Of a stretch of DNA of 64,000 nt, positions 17,433-25,435 are shown in pieces. The position numbers and the translations under genes are program-made. The stretch comes from Deminuibacter soli (GTDB lineage Bacteria > Bacteroidota > Bacteroidia > Chitinophagales > Chitinophagaceae). Each line of letters begins with the position of its first letter. Position 1 is the stretch's first letter. The stretch spans positions 1,054,001 through 1,118,000 of the forward strand of contig NZ_QTJU01000001.1 of assembly GCF_003412455.1 (NCBI RefSeq). Reading direction: 5' to 3'. The notes beneath the pieces are model-generated. The model did no database searches and had not been told where the DNA came from. It worked only from the letters and a program-made list of their open reading frames with translations.

Positions 17433-18155
17433 TTATTTTACAATCAATGCACCGTTTTCATACACCGGAAGTACGTTCGCAACATCGGGGGTAACACAGT
17501 ATTCAAGGTCCTTTTCCAGGCCGTAGGCCGACAGGCGGTGCCAGTGCGTGGTTTTGCGGATAAAGCGGTACATATCATCCTGGTGCTGCGTGTACATTTC
17601 TTCCGCCATCAGGCTACTGTCGCAATGGATGGTAAAATTTTCTTTAACACGCTGAATTACAGCGCCTGCAAACAGGGTGTCTTCAAGGTTTACCCGGTCT
17701 TTCCATGCCGAGCAACCCAGGATCACGTTTTTGTTTTCGCTCAGCAGGTAATCGCAAACTGCAGATAAATTCGGGAAAGAGCCGGTGATCACATCAGATG
17801 CGCCTCTTTCCAGCGCCATATGCAATAGCTTGGTGCCATTGGTAGTGGTAAGCACCAGGGTTTGCCCGTTGATAAATTCGCGGGGATATTCGGCAGGAGA
17901 ATTTCCGTGCTGCAAGCCTTCCACCACTTTACCATCACGCTCACCGGCAGTAATGCCGCCGGTAATTTTACCCAGCTCAATACATTTTGCCACACTGTCA
18001 ACCGGCAGCACTTTGGCGGCTCCATTGTATAAAGCTGTTGCAATGGTTGATGTAGCGCGGAAAACATCTATAATAACTACTATACTGTTCGAAATGTCAT
18101 ATAAATCCAGCAAACGCGGAGACAACACTGTATTCAATACCGGCTTATTACTCAT
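17433..18155 (-). CDS. comB: 2-phosphosulfolactate phosphatase family protein
   Basis: 240 residues from the ATG at 18155 (MSNKPVLNTVLSP). The family stretches VVIIDVFRATSTIATAL, ITAGERDGKVVEG, and LTTTNGTKLLH match ComB. In methanogens ComB hydrolyses 2-phosphosulfolactate to sulfolactate in coenzyme M synthesis; in Bacteroidota the gene is common but its role is not settled, with sulfonate or sulfonolipid metabolism as a possibility. No other coenzyme M genes are nearby. A TAtcTTTG box at 18162-18169 sits only 7 bases before this ATG and excludes the upstream GTG at 18182. The mRNA may therefore be leaderless. Confidence 0.88.
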   Translation of the reverse strand: MSNKPVLNTVLSPRLLDLYDISNSIVVIIDVFRATSTIATALYNGAAKVLPVDSVAKCIELGKITGGITAGERDGKVVEGLQHGNSPAEYPREFINGQTLVLTTTNGTKLLHMALERGASDVITGSFPNLSAVCDYLLSENKNVILGCSAWKDRVNLEDTLFAGAVIQRVKENFTIHCDSSLMAEEMYTQHQDDMYRFIRKTTHWHRLSAYGLEKDLEYCVTPDVANVLPVYENGALIVK

Positions 18156-18161
18156 AAGCGG

Positions 18162-18169
18162 CAAAGATA
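18162..18169 (-). promoter_or_regulatory. -7 promoter box for comB, near-leaderless
   Basis: TAtcTTTG on the minus strand ends 6 bases before the ATG at 18155. Transcription would begin at or next to the start codon. Confidence 0.6.
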
Positions 18170-18196
18170 ATATCTTCAGCACAATGGTTTTACAGG

Positions 18197-18231
18197 AAAA
18201 ATCCCGTGCGCAGGCTGCGCACGGGATTTTT
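18197..18231. terminator. Intrinsic terminator after ssb
   Basis: A perfect 16-bp inverted repeat (AAAAATCCCGTGCGCA) with a GGC loop, 11 bases after the ssb stop. It has A and T runs on its two sides, so it works for ssb on the minus strand and could also stop plus-strand transcripts. Confidence 0.9.
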
Positions 18232-18242
18232 CAGCCGGTTTA

Positions 18243-18584
18243 TCAGGAAGCTTTTTTGGCAAGCATCATCAGGTCCAGTGCCTGTATTTCAGTAACCGTG
18301 CGGTTAATGCCGTCTCTGCCTTTAAAACTGCGGCTGATTAATTTACCTTCTATCACCACTTCGGAGCCTTTGGAAAAATGTTTCTCGGCAATTTCGCCTG
18401 TTTTACCCCAGGCTACTACCGTGTGCCAGTATGTTTCAACCACCTTCTCTCCTTTGTTGTTGCGGTAATATTCGTGGGTTGCAATGTGAAATTTTACCCG
18501 CTTTTTACCTTCGCCAAATGCTGTTACTTCAGGGTTGTTGCCCAGGTTTCCAATGAGCTGTACTTTGTTTCTGATGTTGTTCAT
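18243..18584 (-). CDS. ssb: Single-stranded DNA-binding protein lacking the acidic tail
   Basis: 113 residues, a bare OB fold: NKVQLIGNLGNNPEV at the start, VKFHIATHEY, TYWHTVVAWGKTGEIAEKHF, KGSEVVIEGKLISR. It ends DLMMLAKKAS and lacks the Gly/Pro linker and acidic C-terminal tip (DDDIPF type) that recruits repair and replication partners. It is probably an accessory SSB rather than the main replicative one. It is divergent from a zinc-ribbon gene across a tandem operator-like repeat (18671-18729), so the two may be co-regulated. Confidence 0.92.
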   Translation of the reverse strand: MNNIRNKVQLIGNLGNNPEVTAFGEGKKRVKFHIATHEYYRNNKGEKVVETYWHTVVAWGKTGEIAEKHFSKGSEVVIEGKLISRSFKGRDGINRTVTEIQALDLMMLAKKAS

Positions 18585-18670
18585 ATGTTCTTTTTACAGG
18601 TGTTTGCAATAAGCTGCCACAAGGCGCCAGCCGTTTACACCACAAAGTTCTGCACCAACCCCGCCTGTGA

Positions 18671-18729
18671 AACGTTTTTAAATGCTTAAGTACGGATATA
18701 AACGTTTTAAGTACTTAAAAACGGATATT
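18671..18729. promoter_or_regulatory. Tandem 30-bp operator-like repeat between ssb and zinc-ribbon gene
   Basis: Copy 1 is 18671-18700 and copy 2 is 18701-18729. They share AACGTTTT, CTTAA and ACGGATAT blocks, 24 of 29 aligned positions. Copy 2 is also nearly palindromic (CGTTTTAAGTACTTAAAAACG, core TTAAGTACTTAA). Head-to-tail copies three helical turns apart in a divergent promoter region point to a transcription factor site. A TAACTTTC near-match to the -7 box follows at 18734-18741, 4 bases before the ATG at 18746. Confidence 0.65.
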
Positions 18730-18745
18730 GATGTAACTTTCTGTT

Positions 18746-19117
18746 ATGAACACCGCTAACCAAATGTGCCTTGAATGTGGTAAACCACTGAAAGGGCGCA
18801 GAGATAAAAAATACTGCGATGATCAGTGTCGCAATAACTACAACAACAAGCAGCAACATGGCACAGATGAGCCGGTGCGGCGCATCAACCACATTTTAAA
18901 AAGAAACCGGCAGATTTTGAAAGAGGCGCTGGGCAATGACCGCACCATTGTGCTCGCGCACGAAGCTTTGCTTGAAAAGGGATACGACTTTACCTACCAT
19001 ACCGATCAGTTTGTTACTCAAACCAACCAGGTATACCACTACTGTTACGATTATGGCCTGAAGAAAAACGACAACAACAGGTATATGATCGTTAAAAAAA
19101 TGGAGAAAAAAAATTGA
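18746..19117 (+). CDS. Small zinc-ribbon protein, function unknown
   Basis: 123 residues. Cys8, Cys11, Cys24 and Cys28 (CLECGKPLKGRRDKKYC, then DDQC) form a probable zinc ribbon, followed by a basic, Asn/Gln-rich helix and an alpha/beta C-terminal region with conserved-looking aromatic residues (about 75-115). I recognise it as a Bacteroidota-type hypothetical protein and cannot assign a function. Its promoter holds the tandem repeat shared with ssb. It ends 4 bases from the stop of the convergent RlpA-like gene. Confidence 0.75.
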   Translation: MNTANQMCLECGKPLKGRRDKKYCDDQCRNNYNNKQQHGTDEPVRRINHILKRNRQILKEALGNDRTIVLAHEALLEKGYDFTYHTDQFVTQTNQVYHYCYDYGLKKNDNNRYMIVKKMEKKN

Positions 19118-19121
19118 TCCG

Positions 19122-19448
19122 CTACTGTTTATAGCGAATGTCTACCGGGGCTGCGCCGGTGTAAATAATGCCAAGTTGCTGCGCTGCTTTTTTGTCAATC
19201 GACACTACTACGCCACTCCTGGTCACTTGCCTGTTTAAAATAATAGCGCTGGCAGTATTGCCGTTCTGAAGATTAACCAGCTTCGCATGACGAACTTCAG
19301 CAGTTTTGTCGCTGTCGGTTGCAGATACCGGCGTGTACATGGCTTTACCTGTTTCCATGTAAGCAGTTTTGCAGGAAGTAATAAGGCCACACAGCATTAC
19401 AAGGCATATGAATGCCTTAAATTGAAGGGGTTTCATTATAGGGTACAT
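19122..19448 (-). CDS. Degenerate RlpA-like lipoprotein
   Basis: 108 residues with a lipobox GLITSC (lipidated Cys26). The C-terminal half (SIDKKAAQQLGIIYTGAAPV, then DIRY) aligns with the end of the RlpA protein encoded just upstream. Against that neighbour about 20 residues of the double-psi barrel are missing, and the INDRGP motif is replaced by LNRQVT, so the Asp equivalent to Asp103 is lost along with the Glu66 and His77 region. It probably lacks lytic transglycosylase activity and may keep a structural or peptidoglycan-binding role. An in-frame ATG four codons later (19436) gives a better signal peptide. Confidence 0.75.
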   Translation of the reverse strand: MYPIMKPLQFKAFICLVMLCGLITSCKTAYMETGKAMYTPVSATDSDKTAEVRHAKLVNLQNGNTASAIILNRQVTRSGVVVSIDKKAAQQLGIIYTGAAPVDIRYKQ

Positions 19449-19590
19449 TTAAGTGTTATCTCGCAGCTGCAAGATACTTTGTACACCTAAAACTTACAAG
19501 CAGGGAATAAACTAAACAGCGAAATTTTCGCCTGTTTAACCGGGAAAAATTGGCATTAGCAATTGTTTGTATGTGTGTTAGCTGAAATGC

Positions 19591-19614
19591 AGTAACGGTT
19601 GTGTAACCGTTACT
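19591..19614 (-). terminator. Hairpin overlapping the rlpA stop codon
   Basis: A perfect 10-bp inverted repeat AGTAACGGTT with the loop GTGT, containing the rlpA stop. No T-run follows, so termination strength is uncertain; protection of the mRNA 3' end is another possibility. Confidence 0.5.
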
Positions 19615-20029
19615 TGCGATAGCTTAACTGAACATCGGCCACACCAGCACCCAGCATTCCCAGCTGCCGGGCAGCTTCCTTGCTCACATCTATAATGCGG
19701 CCTTTTACAAATGGCCCGCGGTCGTTGATACGCACCTGTACCGATTTGCCGTTGGTTTTATTGGTAACTTTTACCAGCGTATTAAATGGCAATGTGCGGT
19801 GGGCTGCCGTTAGCTGGTTCATATTGAATATTTCCCCGTTAGCCGTTTTGCGGCCATTGAACTGTTCTGCGTAATAAGAAGCTTTACCCGATTCGGTGTA
19901 TACCTTACCATGACCGGGTGTTTCGGTTGAACCTGTTGAATGCACTTTGCGGCTGCACGAAGCCAGCAGCAGCCCGCAGCACAACAGCAGCGCTGCGCTG
20001 CGCATGAAAAAAAGGGTTGATGTATACAT
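19610..20029 (-). CDS. rlpA: Septal ring lytic transglycosylase RlpA-family lipoprotein
   Basis: 139 residues with lipobox LLASC (Cys25), so an envelope lipoprotein. A single double-psi beta-barrel domain runs from [19 protein letters not shown] (about 48-66) to the end. Glu66, His77 and Asp103 (INDRGPF) fit the active-site residues known for Pseudomonas RlpA, which cleaves denuded glycan strands at septa. No SPOR domain is present, so targeting must differ. It starts 6 bases after the SRPBCC gene and is likely co-transcribed with it. Confidence 0.9.
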   Translation of the reverse strand: MYTSTLFFMRSAALLLCCGLLLASCSRKVHSTGSTETPGHGKVYTESGKASYYAEQFNGRKTANGEIFNMNQLTAAHRTLPFNTLVKVTNKTNGKSVQVRINDRGPFVKGRIIDVSKEAARQLGMLGAGVADVQLSYRK

Positions 20030-20035
20030 GAAGGG

Positions 20036-20506
20036 TTAGTTTAAAAAGTGCATCCACTTGTCCGATTCGGCAACCGATTTAATCAGCTCGTTGCGTTTTT
20101 CCAGCAGCTGGCGCCAGTATTTTATGTAAAACAACTGCTTCAGCGATTTACCCCAACTGCCTGTTTGCTCAAACTGGAACAAGTCAATCATCACCGTTCC
20201 GTTAGCCATGCTCTTAAAATGGCGCTGGTGACTGAGTTTCGAAAAATCACCGTTCAGCATAATTTCTTCGAAAAAGGAATGCATTTCCAGCCTGGCTGTT
20301 TGCAAGCGCAGCGTCCATGCCTTGCCAAGCCGTTTGGTTTGCCAGGTAATTTCCTCACCCATCTGCAGCAATCCGCTGGTTTTACCATTGATGATGGTTT
20401 CACGCTGGCCCTGCAGGCTCTTGCGCTGCAGCGCTATGTTACGGCTTAAGTCAAACACCCTGTCTACAGGTGCATGTACAATAGTGGTGAGATGTATTAC
20501 GGGCAT
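20036..20506 (-). CDS. SRPBCC (START-like) family protein
   Basis: 156 residues. The N-terminal strand IHLTTIVHAPVDRVFDLSRN is the hallmark of the polyketide cyclase/START-like fold, followed by GEEITWQTKRLGKAW and a long C-terminal helix (KSLKQLFYIKYWRQLLEKRN) that closes the ligand cavity. The ligand is unknown. It lies directly upstream of rlpA (6 bases), with a separate hairpin terminator for gcvT on its upstream side. Confidence 0.82.
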   Translation of the reverse strand: MPVIHLTTIVHAPVDRVFDLSRNIALQRKSLQGQRETIINGKTSGLLQMGEEITWQTKRLGKAWTLRLQTARLEMHSFFEEIMLNGDFSKLSHQRHFKSMANGTVMIDLFQFEQTGSWGKSLKQLFYIKYWRQLLEKRNELIKSVAESDKWMHFLN

Positions 20507-20531
20507 ATAGGGATATTGGGGGGTTAAAACA

Positions 20532-20569
20532 AAAACAGACCGGAACCGAAAATAGTCCCAATCTGTTTT
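20532..20569 (-). terminator. Probable terminator after gcvT
   Basis: AAAACAGA and TCTGTTTT pair at the ends of a longer imperfect stem with G-U pairs. On the minus strand the stem is followed by TTTTTGTTTT, 26 bases after the gcvT stop. Confidence 0.65.
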
Positions 20570-20594
20570 ATTTTAAAAAATATTTATATCCCGT

Positions 20595-21689
20595 TTAGGC
20601 GAAAGGAAATTTTACCACTTTGGCTTTTACCGGTGTGTTGCGGATATCGATATAAATTTCTGTATCAGCTGCAGCATGGCCAACCGCCACATAACCCAGC
20701 CCGATGGCTTTGTTCAGTGAAGGGGCCTGGGTTCCGCTGGTAACTTTGCCAATGGTTTGGCCGGCAGCATCTTTAATCAGGTAGTCGTGCCTGGGTATCC
20801 CCTTTTCCAGCATTTCAAACCCTACCAGCTTGCGCTCAATACCTGCCGCTTTCTGCTGCTCCAGTATGGCTTTCGCGGTAAAGTCTTCGGCCTTGTTCAG
20901 CTTGGTAATCCAGCCCAGTCCTGCTTCCAGCGGAGATGTTGCATCGTCAATATCATTGCCGTACAGGCAATAACCCATTTCCAGGCGAAGGGTATCGCGT
21001 GCACCCAAACCAATCGGTTTTATACCTGCAGCCTTGCCTGTTTCAAAAATGGCATCCCATATTTTTGAGGCGGCGTCATCTTTATCTTCAAAGTAAATTT
21101 CCACACCGCCCGAGCCGGTATAACCCGTAGCGCTGATAATAACATTGCTTACGCCTGCAAAATCGCCTTTGACAAAGGTGTAGTATTTCAGGTTCATGAT
21201 ATCCTGTGAAGTAAGCGGCTGCAGAATTTTGCAGGCATTGGGCCCCTGTATGGCCAGCAGGCAGGTTTTATCGCTGATGTTGTGCATTTCTGCACCTTTG
21301 GTATTGCGCTCGCTGATCCAGTTCCAGTCTTTTTCTATGTTCGACGCATTTACCACCAGCATGTACACGTTGTTTTCTTCAATACAGTAAACAATCAGGT
21401 CGTCTACAATACCCCCCTGTTCGTTGGTGAGTGAAGAATATTGCGCTTTACCGGATGTTAATTTAGAAGCATCATTGGTAGTAACACGCTGAATCAGTTC
21501 AAGCGCGTTGGCGCCTTTCAGCATAAATTCACCCATATGGCTTACGTCAAAAACACCCGCATTGTTGCGAACGGCCGCATGCTCATCATTAATACCTGAA
21601 TAACTGATGGGCATATTATACCCGGCAAATGCTGCCATCCTGGCCCCAAGCGCCACATGCTTACCGGTAAAAGGCGTATTCTTTATCAT
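20595..21689 (-). CDS. gcvT: Glycine cleavage system T protein (aminomethyltransferase)
   Basis: 364 residues. Transfers the methylene group from the aminomethyl-lipoyl H protein to tetrahydrofolate and releases ammonia. The N-terminal [41 protein letters not shown], and [20 protein letters not shown] regions are all typical. The start is the ATG at 21689 ([14 protein letters not shown]); a TAttTTTG box at 21708-21715 leaves a leader of about 12 bases and rules out the upstream in-frame ATG at 21767. gcvH and gcvP are not in the window. Confidence 0.95.
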   Translation of the reverse strand: MIKNTPFTGKHVALGARMAAFAGYNMPISYSGINDEHAAVRNNAGVFDVSHMGEFMLKGANALELIQRVTTNDASKLTSGKAQYSSLTNEQGGIVDDLIVYCIEENNVYMLVVNASNIEKDWNWISERNTKGAEMHNISDKTCLLAIQGPNACKILQPLTSQDIMNLKYYTFVKGDFAGVSNVIISATGYTGSGGVEIYFEDKDDAASKIWDAIFETGKAAGIKPIGLGARDTLRLEMGYCLYGNDIDDATSPLEAGLGWITKLNKAEDFTAKAILEQQKAAGIERKLVGFEMLEKGIPRHDYLIKDAAGQTIGKVTSGTQAPSLNKAIGLGYVAVGHAAADTEIYIDIRNTPVKAKVVKFPFA

Positions 21690-21707
21690 ACAGTTTTTAT
21701 AAGTGCG

Positions 21708-21715
21708 CAAAAATA
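21708..21715 (-). promoter_or_regulatory. -7 promoter box for gcvT
   Basis: TAttTTTG on the minus strand, 18 bases before the ATG at 21689. It supports the short start. Confidence 0.55.
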
Positions 21716-21772
21716 GGGACTTGTTGCTGATAAAAAAGCCTGCCGGGCCCTGCAAACGCTTGTGCACAAAAA

Positions 21773-21798
21773 AACCGGCAGCGCAGTGGCTGCCGGTT
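21773..21798 (-). terminator. Intrinsic terminator after the PspC gene
   Basis: A perfect 10-bp stem (AACCGGCAGC) with a 6-base loop; on the minus strand it is followed by a run of seven T. A second GA-rich imperfect hairpin lies at about 21819-21862, between this one and the gene. Confidence 0.85.
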
Positions 21799-21879
21799 GT
21801 ACTTTTTTAGCTGAAAAGGAGAAGAACCCCGTTCTGAGAGCAAAACCGGGTTCTTGCTTCTCCCCAACTTTAACCGATT

Positions 21880-24063
21880 TTAGAAGGATAACCGCGTCAT
21901 CAGTAAACCCGCAGGGCCGGGAACAATATCCGTTTTGCCTTTCAGCGCGGCGCTGGCTTCGGGTTTGTAGTGATAACGGTTAGATGTATCCCTTTTTATT
22001 TTATCTTTTAATTCCTGCTGGCGCTGGTCGATGTCTTTTTTCTGTTCGTCCAGTTTTCTCATTTCTTCTTCAGAATCAGCGCTGGGCCTTACCTTGGTAG
22101 CTTTCAAGCCATTGTCGGTCATCACATACTCCACATTCTCCTGCCAGTCGTAACCGTTGTCCCAATTGTCGTCCCAGTCTACATTCCAGCCTTTGTGGCG
22201 CCTGTTGCGGAATTCGATATTGAACCATTTGTAATCCTTGATCCTGCCATCGAGCTGGATTTTTTTACCAACCGGCACACCTACGATCAGCAATACCTGC
22301 TGGTTATGAAATTTCATATTGCTGGTTAAGGCAAAACCCGGGGGCAGTGTTAACAGGCTGTCGGCCTGCTGCACAGGGAACTGGATTTTACCGGCGTTAT
22401 TTTTGGCTTCCTGCGCGCTGGAACCATGGCTGAATTTTACCAGCTGGGTATGAAACAGCGTGTCTTCACTTTTTACCACTTTTACCCGCACGGTGCGTAA
22501 CACCACGCTGTCTTCAGAAAGAGTGTAAAAAGGCGCATCGTCATCATCATCCCAATCGATCCCGAATTTCACTACCGACCAGTTTTTAAGGTAATCGCTG
22601 TGTTCGCTTGAAACATTGAGCACCAGTTTGTTTTTCGAAGGTTGAACAAGGTCTATTTTATCACCCACACCAATCTGTGAGCTGTAGCTGCGTGTGATAG
22701 AAGCTGCCAGGCAAATGGCGCAGATCAGCCCGATCACCCACAAGCCGCTGAATGTATAGCTGAGGTAAGAATTTTTTGATTTAACACGCATTACCCTTCT
22801 TACTACCCATATTACCAGGCCTATTACAGGAACTGTAAAAAACAGTACCAGTGTAGCCCAGGCCAGTGCGTTTTGCCAGAAACCATCGAGGAAAAAGTTT
22901 TTAACAGGCAGGTAACTAACGCCACCCACCACCGCACCAACCAGTATCATCAGCATGGCAAAGGCAAATACACCGGCGATAAACAGGAAGAAGGCTTTAA
23001 ATAATATACCGATGGCATTACCTATTCCCCTGCTGCCACGCGAAGCCGCTGCGCCTACTTCTGTACCAAACTGTTTGCCTTTTTCGGTTACTGTTTCTGT
23101 AAACTCTTTGCTCCATTCAGTGGCTTTCTGCGATATCTCTGCACCCCATTTTTCGGTGCGGTTTTTAAACTGGCCCAGATCTTCCTGGATAGAATTTTTG
23201 ATAGAATTCAGGTCTACTTTTTCACCGCGCATTTCCAGTTTCTCGGAAGTAGAATGCGCTTCAGGAATCACTACCCACAGTATCACGTAAATCACAGACA
23301 AGGAGCTGCCCAGCGAGCCGAATACAATGGAAGGACCCGGATCATAATCGCCGAATATTTTTCTAAGTATCGATACAATGATGCCTATTGCCAGCGGTGA
23401 AGCAAAGATGAGGCGGGGTATCCATACGGCAATGTCGAAATAGGCAGCAATACCGCTGGCCACGCCGGCAATTACCTTTTCATCAGGATTGCGGAACAGG
23501 CGTTTGCGGAAATTTGCCTTTTCCAGCCTGGTGCTGGGCAAAATGGCCCATAACAATATATACACCAGCAAACAGGTACCAAAGCTGCCGAATGTAATAA
23601 TGGTAAACACAATACGCACCAGCGTGGGGTCAATACGCAGGTAGGCGGCCAAACCTGAGCATACGCCGCCCAGCATTTTGTCATTTTCGTCGCGGTACAG
23701 GCGCCTGTGCGGCTCTCTTTCCCGGTAGCCTGCATCCTGGTAGGTGTTTTCGCGGTTTGTATTTTGGCCCTGGGCGGCAGACTGTGCCTGTGTATTGTCG
23801 CCGTCTTCAAAATCTTCGGGGCGGCCAATACTGGCTATTACCGTATTAACGTCTTCATCGGTGATGCAGGTAGCGCCTTTCTTCAGGTTATCGTTGAATA
23901 ATTCTGCAATTCTTCCTTCAATGTCGTTGATAATCTCGTCACGTCCTTCTTCACCCGCAAAATGAATGCGCAGGCTTTCGATATACTGTTTCAGTATATC
24001 ATAAGCTGTCTCCTCTATTGGGATTACCCTTCCCTGAAAGTTGATGTTTATTACCTTTTTCAT
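21880..24063 (-). CDS. PspC-domain membrane protein
   Basis: 727 residues. Two PspC domains in tandem (about 125-185, LYRDENDKMLGGVCSGLAAY; and about 190-270, RNPDEKVIAGVASGIAAYFD) are followed by a soluble linker, further membrane helices (about 355-465) and a long C-terminal domain, probably extracytoplasmic, ending in a charged coiled stretch (EEEMRKLDEQKKDIDQRQQE). The N-terminal 60 residues with GRVIPIEETAYDILKQYIES form a cytoplasmic domain common in this group. PspC proteins sense or counter envelope stress. It follows the PadR regulator by 12 bases, so the pair is one operon, most likely repressed by PadR. Confidence 0.9.
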   Translation of the reverse strand: MKKVININFQGRVIPIEETAYDILKQYIESLRIHFAGEEGRDEIINDIEGRIAELFNDNLKKGATCITDEDVNTVIASIGRPEDFEDGDNTQAQSAAQGQNTNRENTYQDAGYREREPHRRLYRDENDKMLGGVCSGLAAYLRIDPTLVRIVFTIITFGSFGTCLLVYILLWAILPSTRLEKANFRKRLFRNPDEKVIAGVASGIAAYFDIAVWIPRLIFASPLAIGIIVSILRKIFGDYDPGPSIVFGSLGSSLSVIYVILWVVIPEAHSTSEKLEMRGEKVDLNSIKNSIQEDLGQFKNRTEKWGAEISQKATEWSKEFTETVTEKGKQFGTEVGAAASRGSRGIGNAIGILFKAFFLFIAGVFAFAMLMILVGAVVGGVSYLPVKNFFLDGFWQNALAWATLVLFFTVPVIGLVIWVVRRVMRVKSKNSYLSYTFSGLWVIGLICAICLAASITRSYSSQIGVGDKIDLVQPSKNKLVLNVSSEHSDYLKNWSVVKFGIDWDDDDDAPFYTLSEDSVVLRTVRVKVVKSEDTLFHTQLVKFSHGSSAQEAKNNAGKIQFPVQQADSLLTLPPGFALTSNMKFHNQQVLLIVGVPVGKKIQLDGRIKDYKWFNIEFRNRRHKGWNVDWDDNWDNGYDWQENVEYVMTDNGLKATKVRPSADSEEEMRKLDEQKKDIDQRQQELKDKIKRDTSNRYHYKPEASAALKGKTDIVPGPAGLLMTRLSF

Positions 24064-24075
24064 AATCAGTGCGGG

Positions 24076-24432
24076 TTATTGGTTTAAGTTGGGATTTTCG
24101 TTATTGGCAGGCTGGGTAAGCGCGTGAACCGCGTCGGCCAGCTCTTTCCAGGTTTTTTCGAGGTCTTCGTAAAATGCAAGCCCCTTGTCTGTCATGCTGA
24201 AATATTTGCGCGGGGGGCCCGAAACGCTTTCCACCCAGCGGTAAGTAAGCAGGCCGGCATTTTTTAGCCGGGTTAACAGCGGGTAAAGTGTTCCTTCCAG
24301 AATCTGCAGGTTGGCGCTTTTCATGCTGTCAACAATATCACTCGGGTAAACTTCACCCTGGCGGATAATAGACAATATGCAAAACTCCAATACCCCTTTG
24401 CGCATTTGACTCTGTGTGTTCTGAATATCCAT
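24076..24432 (-). CDS. PadR family transcriptional regulator
   Basis: 118 residues, the size of the short PadR group. The winged-helix region has MRKGVLEFCILSIIRQGEVY, SDIVDSMKSANLQILEGTLY and LLTRLKNAGLLTYRW, followed by the beta wing and a C-terminal dimerisation helix. It is the first gene of the PadR/PspC operon. A TACTATG-5-CATAGTA palindrome 126 bases upstream is a likely operator, implying autoregulation. Confidence 0.93.
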   Translation of the reverse strand: MDIQNTQSQMRKGVLEFCILSIIRQGEVYPSDIVDSMKSANLQILEGTLYPLLTRLKNAGLLTYRWVESVSGPPRKYFSMTDKGLAFYEDLEKTWKELADAVHALTQPANNENPNLNQ

Positions 24433-24976
24433 AACTGGAATTTTTTGAAAGGTTGCAGCAGTTGTTCAAGTCCGATGCAATCCGGTGATAAGCTTTTGTT
24501 TCCTGGTTAAGGTTGGGATCATTTCCTTTTGCACTACAAAGATGGGAAGAATTTTACTACTATGCAACACATAGTACCAGTTTTTTTAAGGTAATAGGTC
24601 GGAGCAGCATCTATAAAAGCGCAAAGGTTATTGATTACTAATCATTTATTCAATTTGAATTATTTTCTGAAATAGATAAGCGGTAAAAAGACAATGCCGA
24701 ATGGCGCGGATGGAAACGTAAAATGCCGTGCAAGTACTCAACCAGCCCGCTGGCAGCCTTCAACCTGAAAAACAGTCTGCCGTAAATGCCCCAAATGACA
24801 TGTTAAAAAATTTACCTATTTTATTTGCTCAAAATGAAACAAAAATTGGAATTTGTAGACCGGCCTAGAATTTGTTCAGTTTCAAGCCGTTCATTTTGTT
24901 CACTAACCTAAACTCTGTCTAATTCGATTATATTGTAAGCAGACAAAACGGATTAACAAACCAAACTATCCTTTTT
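24433..24976. other. Divergent intergenic region between PadR and the His-rich membrane protein
   Basis: About 540 bases without a gene. The left part carries the PadR-type palindrome; the AT-rich right part (about 24790-24976) presumably holds the promoter of the plus-strand operon. I found no exact TAnnTTTG box for either direction. Confidence 0.5.
24558..24576. promoter_or_regulatory. PadR-type operator palindrome
   Basis: TACTATG-CAACA-CATAGTA, 7-bp arms around a 5-base spacer, inside the PadR upstream region. Known PadR sites have an ATGT/ACAT-like symmetric core; the half-sites here are similar in kind. Assignment to this PadR is inferred from position. Confidence 0.65.
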
Positions 24977-25429
24977 ATGAAAATGCCGGCATCCAAAACA
25001 CTGCTCGCCTTTGTTACCTTTTTTCTCTTACTCAGTTTTACCATTGCTACCATTGCTGCCTGGGCACAGGGCTCTACGGTAGACAGTGATGCGCACATGC
25101 ACATGAACGGTCACTCAGATGCCAGTTTCTGGTTTGGGCTTATGGAACTGCCTTTCCTGTTTATTTGCGTGGTTTTTGCTTTTATGACGGCCAGCGCCCT
25201 GCGCGGCGGCAAATTCGGCCGGGGCATGAACCTCCTTGCCTGGGGTTTCCTGGTAATGGCGGTGGGCCACCTGCACATGCAGCTCGACCATTTTTACAAC
25301 CTTAACCTTTTCCGCAGCTGGTTTGGCAGTATTGGTGGCGCACTGGCCTGGTTTGTAGCGCTGGTGGTTACCTGGCTGTTATCGGCCACAGGATTTTATT
25401 CAATGTATAAAGCAGGCAAAGGCCGCTAA
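24977..25429 (+). CDS. Histidine-rich four-helix membrane protein, function unknown
   Basis: 150 residues with four predicted membrane helices (about 8-30, 48-70, 82-104, 118-142). The first loop holds a His/Met cluster (DAHMHMNGHSD, about 38-48) and the third helix ends in GHLHMQLDHFY, so several histidines could lie together at one membrane face and bind a metal or haem. No family recognised. Its stop is 6 bases before the hybrid kinase start, and the kinase has no membrane segment of its own, so this protein may be its sensor or anchor (inference). Confidence 0.75.
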   Translation: MKMPASKTLLAFVTFFLLLSFTIATIAAWAQGSTVDSDAHMHMNGHSDASFWFGLMELPFLFICVVFAFMTASALRGGKFGRGMNLLAWGFLVMAVGHLHMQLDHFYNLNLFRSWFGSIGGALAWFVALVVTWLLSATGFYSMYKAGKGR

Positions 25430-25435
25430 AAGCCG

